From the NCBI GenBank assembly GCA_963457665.1, contig OY735209.1, positions 63,379,116 to 63,443,115 on the forward strand: a stretch of 64,000 nt of DNA, read 5' to 3'. The position numbers were made by a program, and so were the translations under genes. Below are positions 47,040-59,589 of this stretch, in pieces. This stretch comes from Thysanoteuthis rhombus. Its lineage: Eukaryota > Mollusca > Cephalopoda > Oegopsida > Thysanoteuthidae. The notes under the pieces were generated by a model. It was not told the DNA's origin and searched no databases. It saw nothing but the letters and a program-made list of their open reading frames with translations. Position 1 is the first letter of the stretch. Each line of letters opens with the position of its first letter.

Positions 47040-48010
47040 TCGGAAATTATCGTCACATCATTTCGCTACTTGACATTTTCTAACTATTCTTGATATGGTT
47101 TAGAAATAGCTTAACAAACACCTTCGATGAAAAACAAATGCTTGAGCGTCCAGGCTTCAAAACAGCCTATCCCACAATTGGCCACGTTCACACACTACAA
47201 CAGGCTATACGAAAATACACCAGAACACAACAAAATACTCTGCTCAGATTATGAAGACCATGGCAAAAGCCTTTGACTCAATAGAACACACGGCAATCTT
47301 CAACACAAGGCCAGAATATTTTATACATGGGAATTATATAAAATCAAAGAATATATATGGAAATGACACTGCAATAACCAAACTTCCTGAAGATACTAAC
47401 AAGATAATGACTGGGAAAGGAGTCAGACAATGCAGATATGATATTATGTACACTATTTACAACGATCCTTGAAAGCTCCGTTCGCAAAACCCTGGAAAAA
47501 CATAGAAATCATTTGAATAATTGAAGGTACTGTGATGATTACGCATTAATCGTACAAACAGCCTTAAAAGGGTTAAAGAAGGACAAGACATAGATAAAAG
47601 TAAACTTCAATTATTGAGTCATCAAAAGACAATAAGAATACACAACGAATCCTCTGAGGAAGTTAAGGAATAAACTCATATAGGTCAGGCCATAAAGCTA
47701 GAGAATGACCAAAGTAATGAAATAAGCCGGCACATAACGATTGACTGGAAATATTTTTGTATAAACACAGACATACCAAAGAGAAAAGAGTCGATAAAAC
47801 CTAAAGTACTCAATGAATGCATTATTCCATCTCTGATATTAGAGTGCAGGAGCTGGGAACCAACAAAATAACAGAAAAAAAAAACAGACTTAGAATGGCC
47901 CTGAGGGCAACAGAAAGACCAGTGTTAGTATTAACCCTTTGCAATACAAAAAGATCAATATGGACCCAAGAGGATTAATCAATGCAAAGGATTTTGTACG
48001 TATATCTAAT
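47040..48010 (+). mobile_element. Second RTE/BovB-like LINE lineage, degraded fragment
   Basis: Plus-strand reverse transcriptase pieces: SLTNTFDEKQMLERPGF, then KTAYPTIGHVHTLQQAIRK, then a damaged FDSIEHTAIFNTR (first catalytic Asp region), GKGVRQ, a YCDDYALIVQT stretch that keeps the Asp pair, and ALRATERPVL near the C-terminus. These differ consistently from the commoner LINE lineage in this window. Several frameshifts and stops. No clear (GAT)n tail at its 3' end. Confidence 0.8.
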
Positions 48011-48580
48011 CACAAAAAAATATGATGGAAAAAGCCATTTTGGTGCTACTGATCAGTTTCACGCCATTACGTTCGACGGACCTATTTTTTCTGTTTTCAT
48101 TTTACTTTCATATAAAAATCAAGTTCTGTTTTTATAAGGCATATTTCTTATTTTCAGGATTGTCTTTTTATTGTTGTAAATTCCTGATTGTGTGTGCTGG
48201 TCAAGCATCTTTGGCCAGGATAGTGCTTGGAAAGGTGGAGTGATCACCCCAAACACACTAAATCTTTCACCAGTTTTACCATCGAAAAGACTTTCAGCGT
48301 TTACCACAGCTGTAAGTGCAAAATTAGCAACATTATCAACCTCCTCAAATGAGCACAATGTAAAATATTGTACATAAGGAAATCTGAATAGGCTTCCAAC
48401 ATCAGACTCAATAATAACAGACACAAAAGATATATAAACCGATTCTTACAATTTACTCCCGATAGAGCAGCATTGTTGCAAAAAAAAAAAAATCTTAACT
48501 TTTGAAATGATGCTAAATTCAACCTTTATCAAAAGGATAGGGAAGATAATTCTTCACAAGGGCGAAAAAACCTTGAGAAT
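48011..48580. other. No recognisable gene
   Basis: Short overlapping frames at 48022-48243, 48119-48424 and 48192-48377. None has a recognisable domain. An A-run lies at 48480-48492. Confidence 0.4.
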
Positions 48581-48584
48581 AATG

Positions 48585-48950
48585 AAAATATACTCCTTCT
48601 CCAAATATACTAAATATTGGCTGGGACAATCGAATTGGCACTCAACTTTAAACAGTAAGATTATCTCCATCACTGCAAATTGCTCACAACCCTTAACCCA
48701 CACACACGTAGGATTAGAGTGACAACACATTAAAAAAACAAACAAACAAAAAACTCAAAGAAATCCCATCAATCTTCACACCGAGGAATGGAAAATTATA
48801 TCAAAAGAATGAAATAAATAGTTAGATAAATATTAAGATCAATGACAAAATGACAAAAACAAAGAATGAAAGATAAAAACGAAGCTGACTGCCTCCATAA
48901 CAATGTAAGAACCTTTAATAAATGTTGCATTTTCTGAATAATTGAATAAT
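48585..48950 (+). repeat. Interspersed repeat C, copy 1
   Basis: It shares ordered words with 63355-63750: TAAGATTATC, a CCATCA...CACA-CC-GGAATG-AAATTATA block near 48765-48800, and GCTGACTGCCTCCATAACAA with GTAAGAACCTTTAAT near 48885. Both copies have the same orientation. The class is unknown and no protein motif was found. Confidence 0.55.
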
Positions 48951-49219
48951 TCACGAGATTATTTTACACGGTACTTTAACACCTTAGGATTCTGATCCAT
49001 CAAACCTTTCTAGTTTTAATCTCTTGAGGTGTTAGACCTTTTGCTGGAGATATTTTTTCTCTATTTGCCTCGAAACATATTCAGAATAACTGTAGAGAAA
49101 TAAACAGCTCGATGTATATAACATATTCCGACTCAACAACTTTTCACAGTACAACCCCCCCTCTCTCTCTTTCTCTTTTCTCTTTCTTTCACTCTTTCTA
49201 TCTCTACGTATATGTACAT

Positions 49220-49421
49220 CGTAGTGGTGTTGATGATAATGACGATGGCGATGATGGTGGTAGCAGTAATGATATTGAAGATGGTGATGAAGGTGTTGCA
49301 AATGATGATTATCATTATGTTGTTAGTGGTGATGTTGGTGGTAGTAGTGATGATTGTGCTGATGGTACTAGTGATAGTGCTGTGATGATGATGTTGATGG
49401 TGGTTTTAATAATGTTGTTGA

Positions 49422-49428
<7 letters not shown>
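49220..49428. repeat. Imperfect GATGRT-rich tract
   Basis: About 200 bases of GAT, GGT and AAT triplets with many substitutions. It lies beside a perfect (ATC)n array that forms the tail of the next LINE. The plus strand changes from GAT units to ATC units at about 49425. Confidence 0.85.
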
Positions 49429-49464
<36 letters not shown>

Positions 49465-49750
49465 GTCTTTTAACGTCCGTCGTTGGACATAGACCTTCCC
49501 CAGGATTTGCCACAATTCTATATCATGGGCGTCGCAGAGCTAGTATTTCCTGAATCTGTCTAGTTAATCTCTCCATCTTGTGTTCTGTCGGCCTCAGTTT
49601 CTTGTTTGATATCTGGGGGTCCATGTTGTCAGTCATGATGTCAATCGGTTGTCTTTCATTCTTGCAACATGGCCTACCCATTGCCATTTGAGTTTTTTGA
49701 TAGTTTCTATGATGTCACTGACACCTGTTTTCTTCCTTATATACTGTGCT
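49429..49750 (-). mobile_element. RTE-like LINE 3' end with perfect (GAT)n tail
   Basis: Plus-strand (ATC)n at 49429-49463 is followed by the family 3' end GTCCGTCGTTGGACATAGAC. The minus strand then encodes the C-terminal IRKKTGVSDIIETIKK-like and HVARM-like segments. The 5' truncation lies at about 49750. It is the cleanest example of the tail. Confidence 0.9.
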
Positions 49751-51030
49751 TACAAATAAAAAAATGACCCAACTGATATTCATAGCAAGATGTACCAGAT
49801 GCAAGTCAGACCAGTTACACCTCCTGCAGATGTAAGAAGAGTTGCCAATACAAAAAAATGCATCCAACTGCACCAGAGCACAGTTTCCTGTAGCTTTGAA
49901 TGGTGAACTGAACATTCTCTGCAGCGATAGAACCTAAGTTTAGGTCGTTGTTGTTTTCCCTTATTTTAGTTTTTAACTTTTTCATCGAAAAATCTAGACC
50001 ATCTTGAATTACGAGAGACTTGCATGAATTATCCATATGGCAATTCCCCAAAACTGTGTATGTTAAATGAATTATACGTCGCTGATAAGGAAATTGATCT
50101 ATAAAACTAATGTCGTTGGCAGGTTCTTGGACAAATGATCGCCACAGTGAAATTGATGATTGATTCAAAGCTGCATCTGTTTCTTGTTTTTGTGGTCATC
50201 TTAGGCTGAAGCTTGAATGTTGTATGGCGGGTTTTTATCGGGACGATTACAGATTGTTCTTATACATTTGTCCAGTCAGGTAAATGCTCTGACAGAAACT
50301 GAGCGTCCATTGTTGCAGTATTTTTTTGCATAAACATCAAGTCAAGATGTTTTTACAAAACACGATCTTTTTGGTTTTAGCAATATTTTACCACTTATCT
50401 AATGAAAGCGGGATATTTTTCCCCATATTTTCGTGTGAGTTCGTAATAAAACAACTATTTCTTATCACTGGTTTGACTACATGTCCCACAATATAATGCG
50501 TGGAAAGAAAAGAAGGGGAACTTTTATGACTAACTTGTTAAGGTCCCTATTGTCAGAATTTCCCAGACACATATTTCAAAGAAGCTGAAAACAAAGTAAG
50601 TAATATTTGAAAGGGGAAAATATTTTTTTCATCAAATCAGGATTTTTTCATTTTGAAGAACAGATATTAGTGATATTTTACTTCTTCTTAGGATAGAAAT
50701 TACAGATCAATACTTCTATATGCTCTATCTGTTCAATCATTTGATGTGAATACATTTTATGTCGGTTTCAAAACATATATACGCCCAAGGATTATCGTAA
50801 TACTCAGTAAATACAGTCGTTAACAAAATTGAATTTTTCCCCCTTTCTGAAAGTAAAGTCTTCGAATAAGAGTTTTTCGGATGTCGAAAGGGTTTTTAAT
50901 CGATAAAGTAATTATCAAAAATTCACACGGAGAAAAATCGTTAGAATTACTAGACCTAAATGATTCTGATGATGGTATGATGGGTCAAATCAAACGACGT
51001 TCGTGTTTTTGAAGGTAAAGAAGACTGGGC
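49751..51030. other. No recognisable gene; unassigned minus-strand frame
   Basis: A 117-codon minus-strand frame (49815-50168; for example FVQEPANDISFIDQFPYQRR) has balanced composition but no recognised family, splice sites or neighbours. The rest is AT-rich without features. Confidence 0.25.
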
Positions 51031-51032
51031 GT

Positions 51033-51033
<1 letters not shown>

Positions 51034-51114
<81 letters not shown>
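51034..51114. repeat. (GA)n microsatellite
   Basis: Perfect GA array of about 80 bases. Confidence 0.97.
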
Positions 51115-51118
<4 letters not shown>

Positions 51119-51630
51119 GAGGCTGAGCTGCTTCCATAACGGTTCGCTTAAAAACAGAAGCTTGAGGTATAATTGCGTGTTTCCTTTTGGAATAAAACTG
51201 AGTTAAAGTCATGATAAAACAACTAAAAATTCGAGATGATGGCAACTCTAACGAAGTTATTGAAATATATCCAAATACTTCATCTGATAATTTAAGCACT
51301 ATGTATAAATAGATAATGGAGTAAAGATTTGCTACACAAACACGTTTATGTCAGCCCCGTTTAGGTTTCTTCAGGCTTATGATTCGGCTTATTTCAGATT
51401 CCTATTTAGGACATTTTTTTTCAGGGAGGGGTATTTTCCTCATTGTTAGGATCTTTCTTTTATTCCCTCTCTTTCTCTCTCTATATATGTATATGTATGT
51501 ATTGTATAGTGGTGAGGAATTGCTTGTTATGCTTTTTTGTTTTATTTAGTGGGGATGCTGTACTTGTTGTTTGTTATAAAATATAGATTAGGTGGGTGTA
51601 GTGTAGGCATTTTCGTTATCAGTATGTAGT
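51115..51630. other. No recognisable feature
   Basis: AT-rich with T-rich patches. No gene seen. Confidence 0.45.
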
Positions 51631-51639
51631 TGATCCATC

Positions 51640-52690
51640 AGTTCTTAGGGTATGTTTCCTCTCTGAGAGTATCCTTATCTCGCTTAAATCTTTTTCCGAA
51701 GTTAGGGTTCCCTTTTATATGACCACAATTGTTACGTACATCATCTTGGATTTGGTCTGATTCTACATGTCCACGATAATTATGGTGAATGAATTGTTTT
51801 TCCAAGTGGCTGTGTGAATGAGACATACATGGCGATTAATTTCATAACATCTATTGGTCAGTTATTGATTGATATTTATTAATAGGAATTTTGAGCAATG
51901 CAGGTATTTTGACGCTACTTTATTTTTTCCTGTTTAATGATTTTTTTTTCAGTATTCTCTTTTGTTCTGTTAGCAAGTATCTGCAATTTTTCTTGTAGAC
52001 TTAGGTAACATGTAGTTTCAATATCCTGGCATATGTATGTAGGTTGTGAATTTTTCCATTTTACTGAAGGTTTGAATTTGCTACCAATGGTTGGCTGATC
52101 TTGAACGGGGTTTTCGATATTCCTGATTAATATCCCACTTGTAAGGATTTCCCTTGGGTTGATATATGGGCTTGGTGTACAATATTTGATTTGAGACTTT
52201 TGTCTTGCAGAAAGGGCTCCTGTTTTTAATTTTACAATTGCAATCCAGTTTGTTGAACATTTTACACAGTAAGTTGTTCAGGTGAAAGTGCCTTTTGTTA
52301 ATTGGATGAATATTCCTCTTAAGTTATTTCATAATTGTTGGTTGAATGCTGGTGTATACCAGATGATTTTCCAACCTTTACTTTTTTTGTTGTTGCTATG
52401 TTTTGCTCTATTACATTTTATTTTTTCATCATATTCAAATGTAATTCTGTTAAAATTTCTATCTTTTAGGGCTTTGGTATATTTATTTCTGGCATCATTG
52501 GATATTGCTCCATTTAAAGAATTATATTTTGGCCTACTTTCTATTGACTTTGGGATCGTTTTAATGATTTTTTCTGAGCAGTTAGGACTCGTTTTACTGA
52601 ACGTATTTATAGAATTCTCTCCTCCATGTGTTTTATGGGTGAAATTATTCAAGTTAAAAGCAACATTCAAAAATGTAGGATTTTAACATA
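51640..52690 (-). mobile_element. Second Penelope-like retroelement fossil, broken
   Basis: The 113-codon minus-strand piece at 52329-52670 (KTIPKSIESRPKYNSLNGAI, NKYTKALKDRNFNRITFEYD, then GWKIIWYTPAFN) corresponds to the region between polymerase and nuclease in the 18000-19690 fossil. A Cys-rich CNCKIKN-like segment follows near 52235. The lower end (51640-51830) is less certain. It is old, broken in several places and lacks most of the polymerase. Confidence 0.6.
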
Positions 52691-53085
52691 GGCCTTCACT
52701 ACAACTTTAAAGATCGATTTTTCAATTTCTTTTATGATGAAATTCTTCTTATTTCTTTTATTCTTGTATTTTTGTGCATTGCTATTTTCTACAATTAGTA
52801 GGCTCTCATTCCAGTACTGTCTTATATTTTAAGAATCAAGTTTTCTGGTGGTTCTATGAAATATACAGACCGATTAGATCCGACATTTCGGCTAAATCGA
52901 CACCACCCATGGAAACATCAAACCAGCAGACGTCAGTTTTTTAGTTCATGGATCTTGATCGTTGAATAGTACCGTCCATATACAGTGTTTGATTATTTAT
53001 ATATCTTTAGTTTCCACAAAGATTCCTTGAGATACAGAAGGATACTCTAAATGAACTTTAAAGTAAATCATTTCTGGTTTTAGAA
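52691..53085. other. No recognisable feature
   Basis: AT-rich. It may include weak remnants of the preceding fossil, which I could not align. Confidence 0.35.
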
Positions 53086-53089
53086 GAAA

Positions 53090-53150
53090 ATTATCATCAT
53101 CGGTCTTTTACCAGCCGTTAACATAGACCTTTACGAGGAAATGTACCCAG
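53090..53150 (-). mobile_element. RTE-like LINE 3' terminal stub
   Basis: ATCATCATCGGTCTTTTACC, GTTAACATAGACCTTTACGA and GGAAATG match only the last ~55 bases of the LINE plus its tail. A very severe 5' truncation. Confidence 0.65.
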
Positions 53151-54885
53151 TGAATGTATATATTTCGTGCTTCTTGCTTTTGCTGGGAACTGAGCGTCTA
53201 TTGTTTCCTAGGTTCGGACAATTAATACAGTGTATGTATGTGAGCGAAACCTCCCCTTTTCTTGGATTTCTTTCCATCAAGAATACTAAACGTTCATTCT
53301 AGCGAGCTGTCATGCATTTTAGCGCCTTACATCATTCCTTTCATAATTAAGGAATCATTCTGTATTAGGATGGAAACTGTTCAGTGAAAGTATTCTTTGG
53401 GTATAGTATCAAAATAATTAAAGCAATTATTATGTGGCCTGTGTTATACACAAATAATTTGATACATCCGAAGAAGGATAATAACATGATAGTTTTATGA
53501 GTACAGGGAGTTTTAATCCGACCCTGCAATAATATGCCGTCCGTATTCTTTGTTAAGAAATATTGGGTTCCATTTTAGAATAATCATTCAGAACTGAGAA
53601 GTCCCAGAAGTATTCGAGTAAACTAATTGATAGAATCAAGGCGTTCATTGTGTCGTGAGGGAATACTTAGCCCTAGCTCCATAGATAATGTGACGCCACA
53701 TTAAAAGATAGAAGAAAATCCATCAATATTGATAAGTATGAACCTTCAACCCACTATTCTAAAACACATAACACAGATATGAATTTAAAGAATGGAAAAT
53801 AATAAAAACGACTTACGCTCAAGTTTATCTACGTACGTTAGAAATACATAAGGTTTGATAAACCATTTCCCAGAAGAGAATGTTATTATTAAAAAAAGAC
53901 CCTTGTTGAAACAAAACAAAAGTAACATTAATAACATAGTTACTTGCAATTATCTTGGAATAAATAGGATTTTTACCAAACACTGACAGCCATGGCGTAG
54001 AAATGGAAAATATACATTACAAGAAAACAAAATTGATATTTCTGATGAATGATAAATGGTGATGAACTGGGAATTAAAATAGAATTAGATTAACCGTTAA
54101 ACAAATTGTATTATGTAGATATCATAATTTAGAATATATTGGGGGAACTTATTTGGAGAAAGACAATAATGTATAAGTTCCTAAAAAAACGTTTGAATCC
54201 AAGGTTTTGATTCTGAAAACAAATCAGTGAAGATGGATCATCACAAGAGATAGGCCAAATGAAAATGAATGAAAGAGGACACGAAATGAAATTACGATCA
54301 AAACATTAAAAAAAATTGCTTTAAAATATGTCAGCCCACACTTTCTGGGAAAATATCTCGGATCATAGTAAGAAAAAGGATCCAGAAAACACATCTTGAT
54401 ACCTTTAGCTATATACTTTAATAATTGTAAGGTTTTTACCCCGCAGGACTGAAAATAATTTCTGGAAAAAGGTAGTTAGATTTGTTGGTTTCTGATATCC
54501 ATGTCCATACTTTATAGATTAAAATGTAGTAAAGTGAATCTGCATTTTTTTTCACAATAGCTGTAAGATGTAAAGACAATTTTCTAACAATATACAACGG
54601 ATATTTTAGAACTGTCAATGGAAAGGGAAAGAATGGTAGCCGATGTAATATAGGAAAAGCACTATATAAACTTTTATGACCGAGGCATTGCTATAATAAT
54701 CTCGATGCTATTCCCTACGACCACTTTGATTATGCTTTTTCAATTATTAAGAAATAGCACAAGGCGTTAGAATACATGATAACCCACTAGAATTAACGTG
54801 GAATATACAAAGGAAAGAAGGTAAAATGATCATACATGTTTGTTTGGTAATGCAAGAAACGGGGAGGTAAGTCTGAGAGTTCTTT
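53151..54885. other. No recognisable gene
   Basis: AT-rich over 1.7 kb. No repeats matched and no frame above 60 codons with a domain. Confidence 0.5.
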
Positions 54886-54887
54886 CG

Positions 54888-55495
54888 TATACATCATCAT
54901 CAGCAGTCTTTTAACGTCTGTCATTGGACATAGACCTCCCCCAAAATCTCCCACATTTGTTCATCATGGGCATCGCAGATCCAGTATTTTCTCAATTTGC
55001 GTAGTTTATATTTCCATCTCGTATTCTGTCGACCTCGGTTATGCATGTGATCTCTGGGGAGATGTAGTGAGTCTTGATGTCCATTGGTCGTCTGATACTC
55101 TTGCAACACAACCTGCCCATTCCATTTAAATTTTCTGATAGATTCTATGGACACCAATTTCTTCCTGATATATCGCGCTGTATTGTGATCTCTCCAACTA
55201 AGGTTGAGCATGATTCTCTCATGAAAACGTTGCATGCTTCTCAATTTGCTGGTTTGTCTCTTCGTTAGATTCCATGTTTCAGCTCCGTAGGTGACTATTG
55301 GGTAGATACATTGGTTGCATACTCTTCTCTTTTGGATTCTTAGGATTATTTTGTTTTTGAAGGTTGGACTTGCTCTGCCAAAGGCTTGCCATCCCAGGGT
55401 GATTCTTTGATTTATTTCTTCTTCTTTTGTGGGTTTTATAGAGATTCATTGTCCTAGGTAGATGTAATGGTCTACTTCCCCCGGTTTTGCATATC
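54888..55495 (-). mobile_element. RTE-like LINE 3' fragment with (GAT)n tail
   Basis: Minus strand: a 107-codon open piece (54921-55244) reads MRSMQRFHERIMLNLSWRD, IRKFKWNGQVV, and ends MWEILGEVYVQ. Upstream in other frames are the TYGAETWNL-like and GWQAFGRASPTFKNK-like segments (55260-55440). The tail is a short ATCATCATC array at 54893-54901. Confidence 0.9.
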
Positions 55496-55795
55496 GGAAT
55501 AATTGTTAGAACCGTTTGACCTTAGGACACCTAATCGGATGATTTTGGTATACGTTATTCAAAAGTGAATGAGCGAATTATTATCAGAATCCATGAGGAA
55601 TTACCGAAAACTTATTGTTGACAGGTGTGAAAGGCATGAAATAAATACACTCACCGGGTGCATGTCTGTGTAAATATTTTTTAAGGAATCATGTTCACAG
55701 TCTCATTCACTGTGTTGAATATTGAGCACAATAATTAAACATCTACAACTGTTTTTATTTGTTTCGTTTTTAATTGTTACAAATTTAGTGTTTAT
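55496..55795. other. No recognisable feature
   Basis: AT-rich spacer. Confidence 0.45.
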
Positions 55796-55798
55796 ATG

Positions 55799-55850
55799 CA
55801 TCACACACACACACTCTCTCTCTCACACGCACATATACACACACACACTC

Positions 55851-55916
<66 letters not shown>
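55799..55916. repeat. (CA)n/(CT)n/(TA)n compound microsatellite
   Basis: CA and CT units at 55801-55850 are followed by (TA)n at 55857-55916, again in CA-then-TA order. Confidence 0.95.
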
Positions 55917-55918
<2 letters not shown>

Positions 55919-57430
55919 CGTTTTTTAAGTATCAAACGGAATGTCTGCTCGACAACAGAGAACAGCGTTCCAATAAAAGATTTTCTTATCAGAATGATGA
56001 CAGTTATCTTTCGTCTGATTTCATTTTAAAATTGGGAAGCTAAATTTTATAGCAGATTGGTGCCTTTCCCGATTTTTCCCTCGGGTTCCTCTAATGATTA
56101 ATGGAAACTTTCTTTCTAATGAATGCATTGACCCCCCCTATTGCATCGTTTGTTCGATGCCATTCGATTATTTCAGGTATGAACAAAATGAACAAAAATT
56201 ACACCTCATTTTAGAGAACATAATTAAAATTTAAGACATCCCGTCCCCAATTCGTTGAAGGTTTTTCAAGAAAGAAATCAGCCCAAATCCTCGTCCAATC
56301 AAAAAAAAAAAACGTATTTGCATTAATTATGACGTCAATTTTGTAGAACTTTTCTATCAAAATAGAACTTTTGTCAAGTGCCTAAAGCGTTGTGGCAAAT
56401 ACATAGAGTTATCATCGATCAACTAAACTTCGTTAAAAAAAAAAATCTACATTGCATCAAACATAAATGAATTTTAAAATCTATCAATCAGTATATTTCA
56501 AATGAGTTGTTGTTGTTTATAACTGAACGTTGACTGATGGTAATTTCTGCTGATATTCTAAATGTAGGAGAAAACAAAAAGAATATAACTCAGGATGCAA
56601 CACACATGTATTTAAGTGGGGAAAATAAGCAAGAATGAAATTCACTCACAGATGTGCTGTGCAAAATACCCATTGTTGTTTGCGTTAATGATGTGCAGCT
56701 TCCATAATTGGAAATAACGGTCAATCAACATAAACAAACCCAAAAAAGATATGAGGAAAATATAGGAAAAAGGTATTCGGTAGATATGTTTTCATCATTT
56801 CTCTATATTTGATTATTCAATATTCTTGTAATATAATATTTTATAGGAGTTCCAGTCGAAGCTCAGCAAAGAAAGAACAATAAATATATTAATTTAAAAA
56901 TATCTCAGGTGGCCATTTCACACCGAAAATATACGTCAATTTCGTCCATAACTACGTTATAGCCTCGTTAAGAAGAAAGACATGAATACACGCAATACGG
57001 TAGTGCTAAAAAAGAAGAAAAAGAATGCAAGGATTTCTGCTCTAACTAGCGTAACAATCTAGTGAGTGAAAGATGTCGCCAGTGGGATGGTCCAGGGAGG
57101 GGGCAGCCTCAGCCCCCCCCCCTGAGAAAATTTTCGAAATTTAGTCAATTAGAGGCAATATGGGAAAAGTATTGTCAGTTTCCAGTCTGAAGGTGATTAC
57201 CCCGCCCTGCAAAAACAACAGCAAGAACAACTACTATCTCCTAAATAATGGGATTAAACTTTTAACTCTTTGTCTGCCTCATCAAATAAAATTGAATTTA
57301 CGTATAAAATTTGTCATTTCCCTATTGGGATTTGAAATCACGACCCATAAGCCAGCGGCTGTCTTACTTTCAATTCTATTTTTATTACTTCGTATCGCAA
57401 CTAAACTTTAACAGATTTCCCTCCGGCTGC
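55917..57430. other. No recognisable gene
   Basis: AT-rich with a C-run near 57112. A B-box-like stretch occurs on the minus strand at about 57325-57345 (GATTTCAAATCCC) just outside the tRNA-like array and may be a partial unit. Confidence 0.4.
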
Positions 57431-57439
57431 AAATGAATA

Positions 57440-58960
57440 AATTATCATTGTGGATTCTCGGGTAAGAATGAAATTCAAGACATCAGGCCTATGGTTGGCT
57501 TGGTTAATGGTCTATTGATATTACCACTGAGCAACTAGAACCAATGGCAAGCCCAGATCAAACATTTGAATGTATCCCTTATCCCAGTATCTTTTGCGTC
57601 ATGTTTCTGGTAACCGGTCGTTCAGAAGAGTTAATCCAATCTTATTTATTTATGTTATTGAATGGAGTACAGTAAATTGTCGATAATTTTTTGCTACCTT
57701 CATCTCAATTTTGGTTGCTGTTATCGAAACCATACATAGAACAGATTTCTCTTTAGCAATGAATTGGTAATTCAATAGCTGGGAATGTAATAAAGAACAA
57801 TTTCCAGTGAGAAACAAACTCACTATGGTGTCTGATGGCTCGATCAATGCCCAACTGCTCTTGCAACTGAGCTACAAGTATCAGTAGCAAGCGTGAGTCA
57901 AAATCAAACAGAGAACCATCATGTATCCATACCATGTATCATATCAACCGGCTGTTCAGTATCACAAATAATATCCATTTATTTTATTCTTTTGATCAAA
58001 TATAAGCATTTTTTATGGCAAATAGACTCTGGCAGAGTTCCCACAGGCAGGGATTGAATAAAGTCAGAGCATGGATCGCAATAAAAAATTAATGTCCAGG
58101 TGACAATCGAAATCACAGGGCTGACTCAGTTAACAACCGTCCACTACAATCTCCAGGTGAGAATCGAATGCATCACACTCTATGCTGGTTTGCACTTGGG
58201 TTAATGCCCGACTGCACTTGCAACTGAGCAACTGGTACCAGTAGCTAGTAAGTACCAAGTCTAAATCAAAAAGTAACCCGATTTATTCATTTATACATCT
58301 CAGGATATTTATTGACAATTATCAATAATAATTTCATGTTTCGATTTACCTTCAACTTATATTGCTGTCTCTCGTGAGCCCTCTGCTTCCATCCACTCAA
58401 ACACTACAGTGTGTCATTTTCTCCTTCTATTATTTCCGTGAACTATCTAACTTCTCTTCTTAAATTAACTACCCTTTCTCCCCACTCTTCCAAATCCTTA
58501 GGTAAACTGCCTAACAACTTTATCTCTCCTTTTATTAATCTACCTAAATAAAAAATATGTAGTGTAATAAAATAATCAAGTTTTATTTATTCAATATAAG
58601 TAAAAAAAAAAAAAAGAAATGCATTCTCATGAGATATCCTCTGTTAAACAGAATCCAACAAATTTCTACGTATGTTAAAATCTTGACCTTTGAATGAAGG
58701 ACCCTAATTCTGGACCGTATCTATTCATCAATTCTAACTTCCATTCGAATTGCAAGGACCAATTCCCAAAGGTCAGAATAAAGAATGAGTTCCGGGTAAT
58801 AATCCAATTCACGACACAACTCCAGCGGGTAGTCCAGTTAACGCTTTCACGAGCTACAGGAATCAGAGACAAATACAGGTCCAAATCTAAACACTCATAC
58901 CCAACGCCAATTTTTTCTCTGCTATGTTTGCTATTAACTGGTATGGTAATCCAGTATATG
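57440..58960 (-). repeat. Diverged tandem repeats (~340 bp) carrying tRNA-like boxes
   Basis: Four related segments have minus-strand A-box-like words at 57524-57535, 57864-57875, 58221-58232 and about 58848-58857. The best is GTAGCTCAGTTGC in the second unit. B-box-like words lie about 60-75 bases downstream on the same strand (for example GCATTCGATTCTCACC at 58156-58171). The spacings are about 340, 357 and 625 bases. Shared flanks include a CCATTTATTTATTTTATTTG-like tail and an AATAAAGAATAAGGTCC-like word. It is either a tandemly amplified tRNA-derived SINE or serial insertions in one orientation. No functional tRNA fold is seen. Confidence 0.6.
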
Positions 58961-59585
58961 TGTTCCGAGCCATTTATTTATTTTATTTGATGAAATGTTG
59001 TCAATTATTATAAATACTTTTTTGCTACTATTTACATTCAAATCCTAGCATGACTTAACTCAAACTGGTTCCCTTCTGGGATTCTGATCGAAACCTCACT
59101 GATCTTGTTATCATGGATCGAAATAAAGAATAAGGTCCAGTTGAGAATTGGTGTTACAAATTGATAAATTCATATGTTGTGAGCCTTCAAAGTCCCATTC
59201 AGGAAACTGACAGGGAAGGGAGCGGTAATAAACATAGATGGACAATCTTTAAACCACTTGAATTTGTCAATGGTGTTTCTATGGTGTCAGAAGCTTTGTA
59301 AGAATTCGAAAGTATGTCGGCTGAACTAAATAGGGAAAGTAAAAAAAAAGTAAACTCCAACACGAAAAGAACAAAATTAGAAGTAATATCTCGTGGTAGA
59401 GTCCTCAAAAAGACCATAACAATAGAGGACCTGGCTCTGCAAGAGGGTAATGGGTTAATTTGCCGAGGATAACTTATTAAGTCAGAAAGAGACCGATCGG
59501 CTGGATATCCTCTGATTTGAATAGAAACATAGTGAAGTGCACATTGCAAAGTATTCAATGAATGTTTAACACTAGCTATTACTAA
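58961..59585. other. Partly related to the tRNA-like repeat; otherwise nothing
   Basis: Words such as GGTTCCCTTCTGGGATTCTG and GATCGAAATAAAGAATAAGG (59060-59140) match internal parts of the ~340-bp repeat. The array may therefore extend here in decayed form. A 179-codon minus-strand frame (59199-59738) crosses this and the next LINE fragment and has no domain. Confidence 0.4.
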
Positions 59586-59589
59586 CGGA

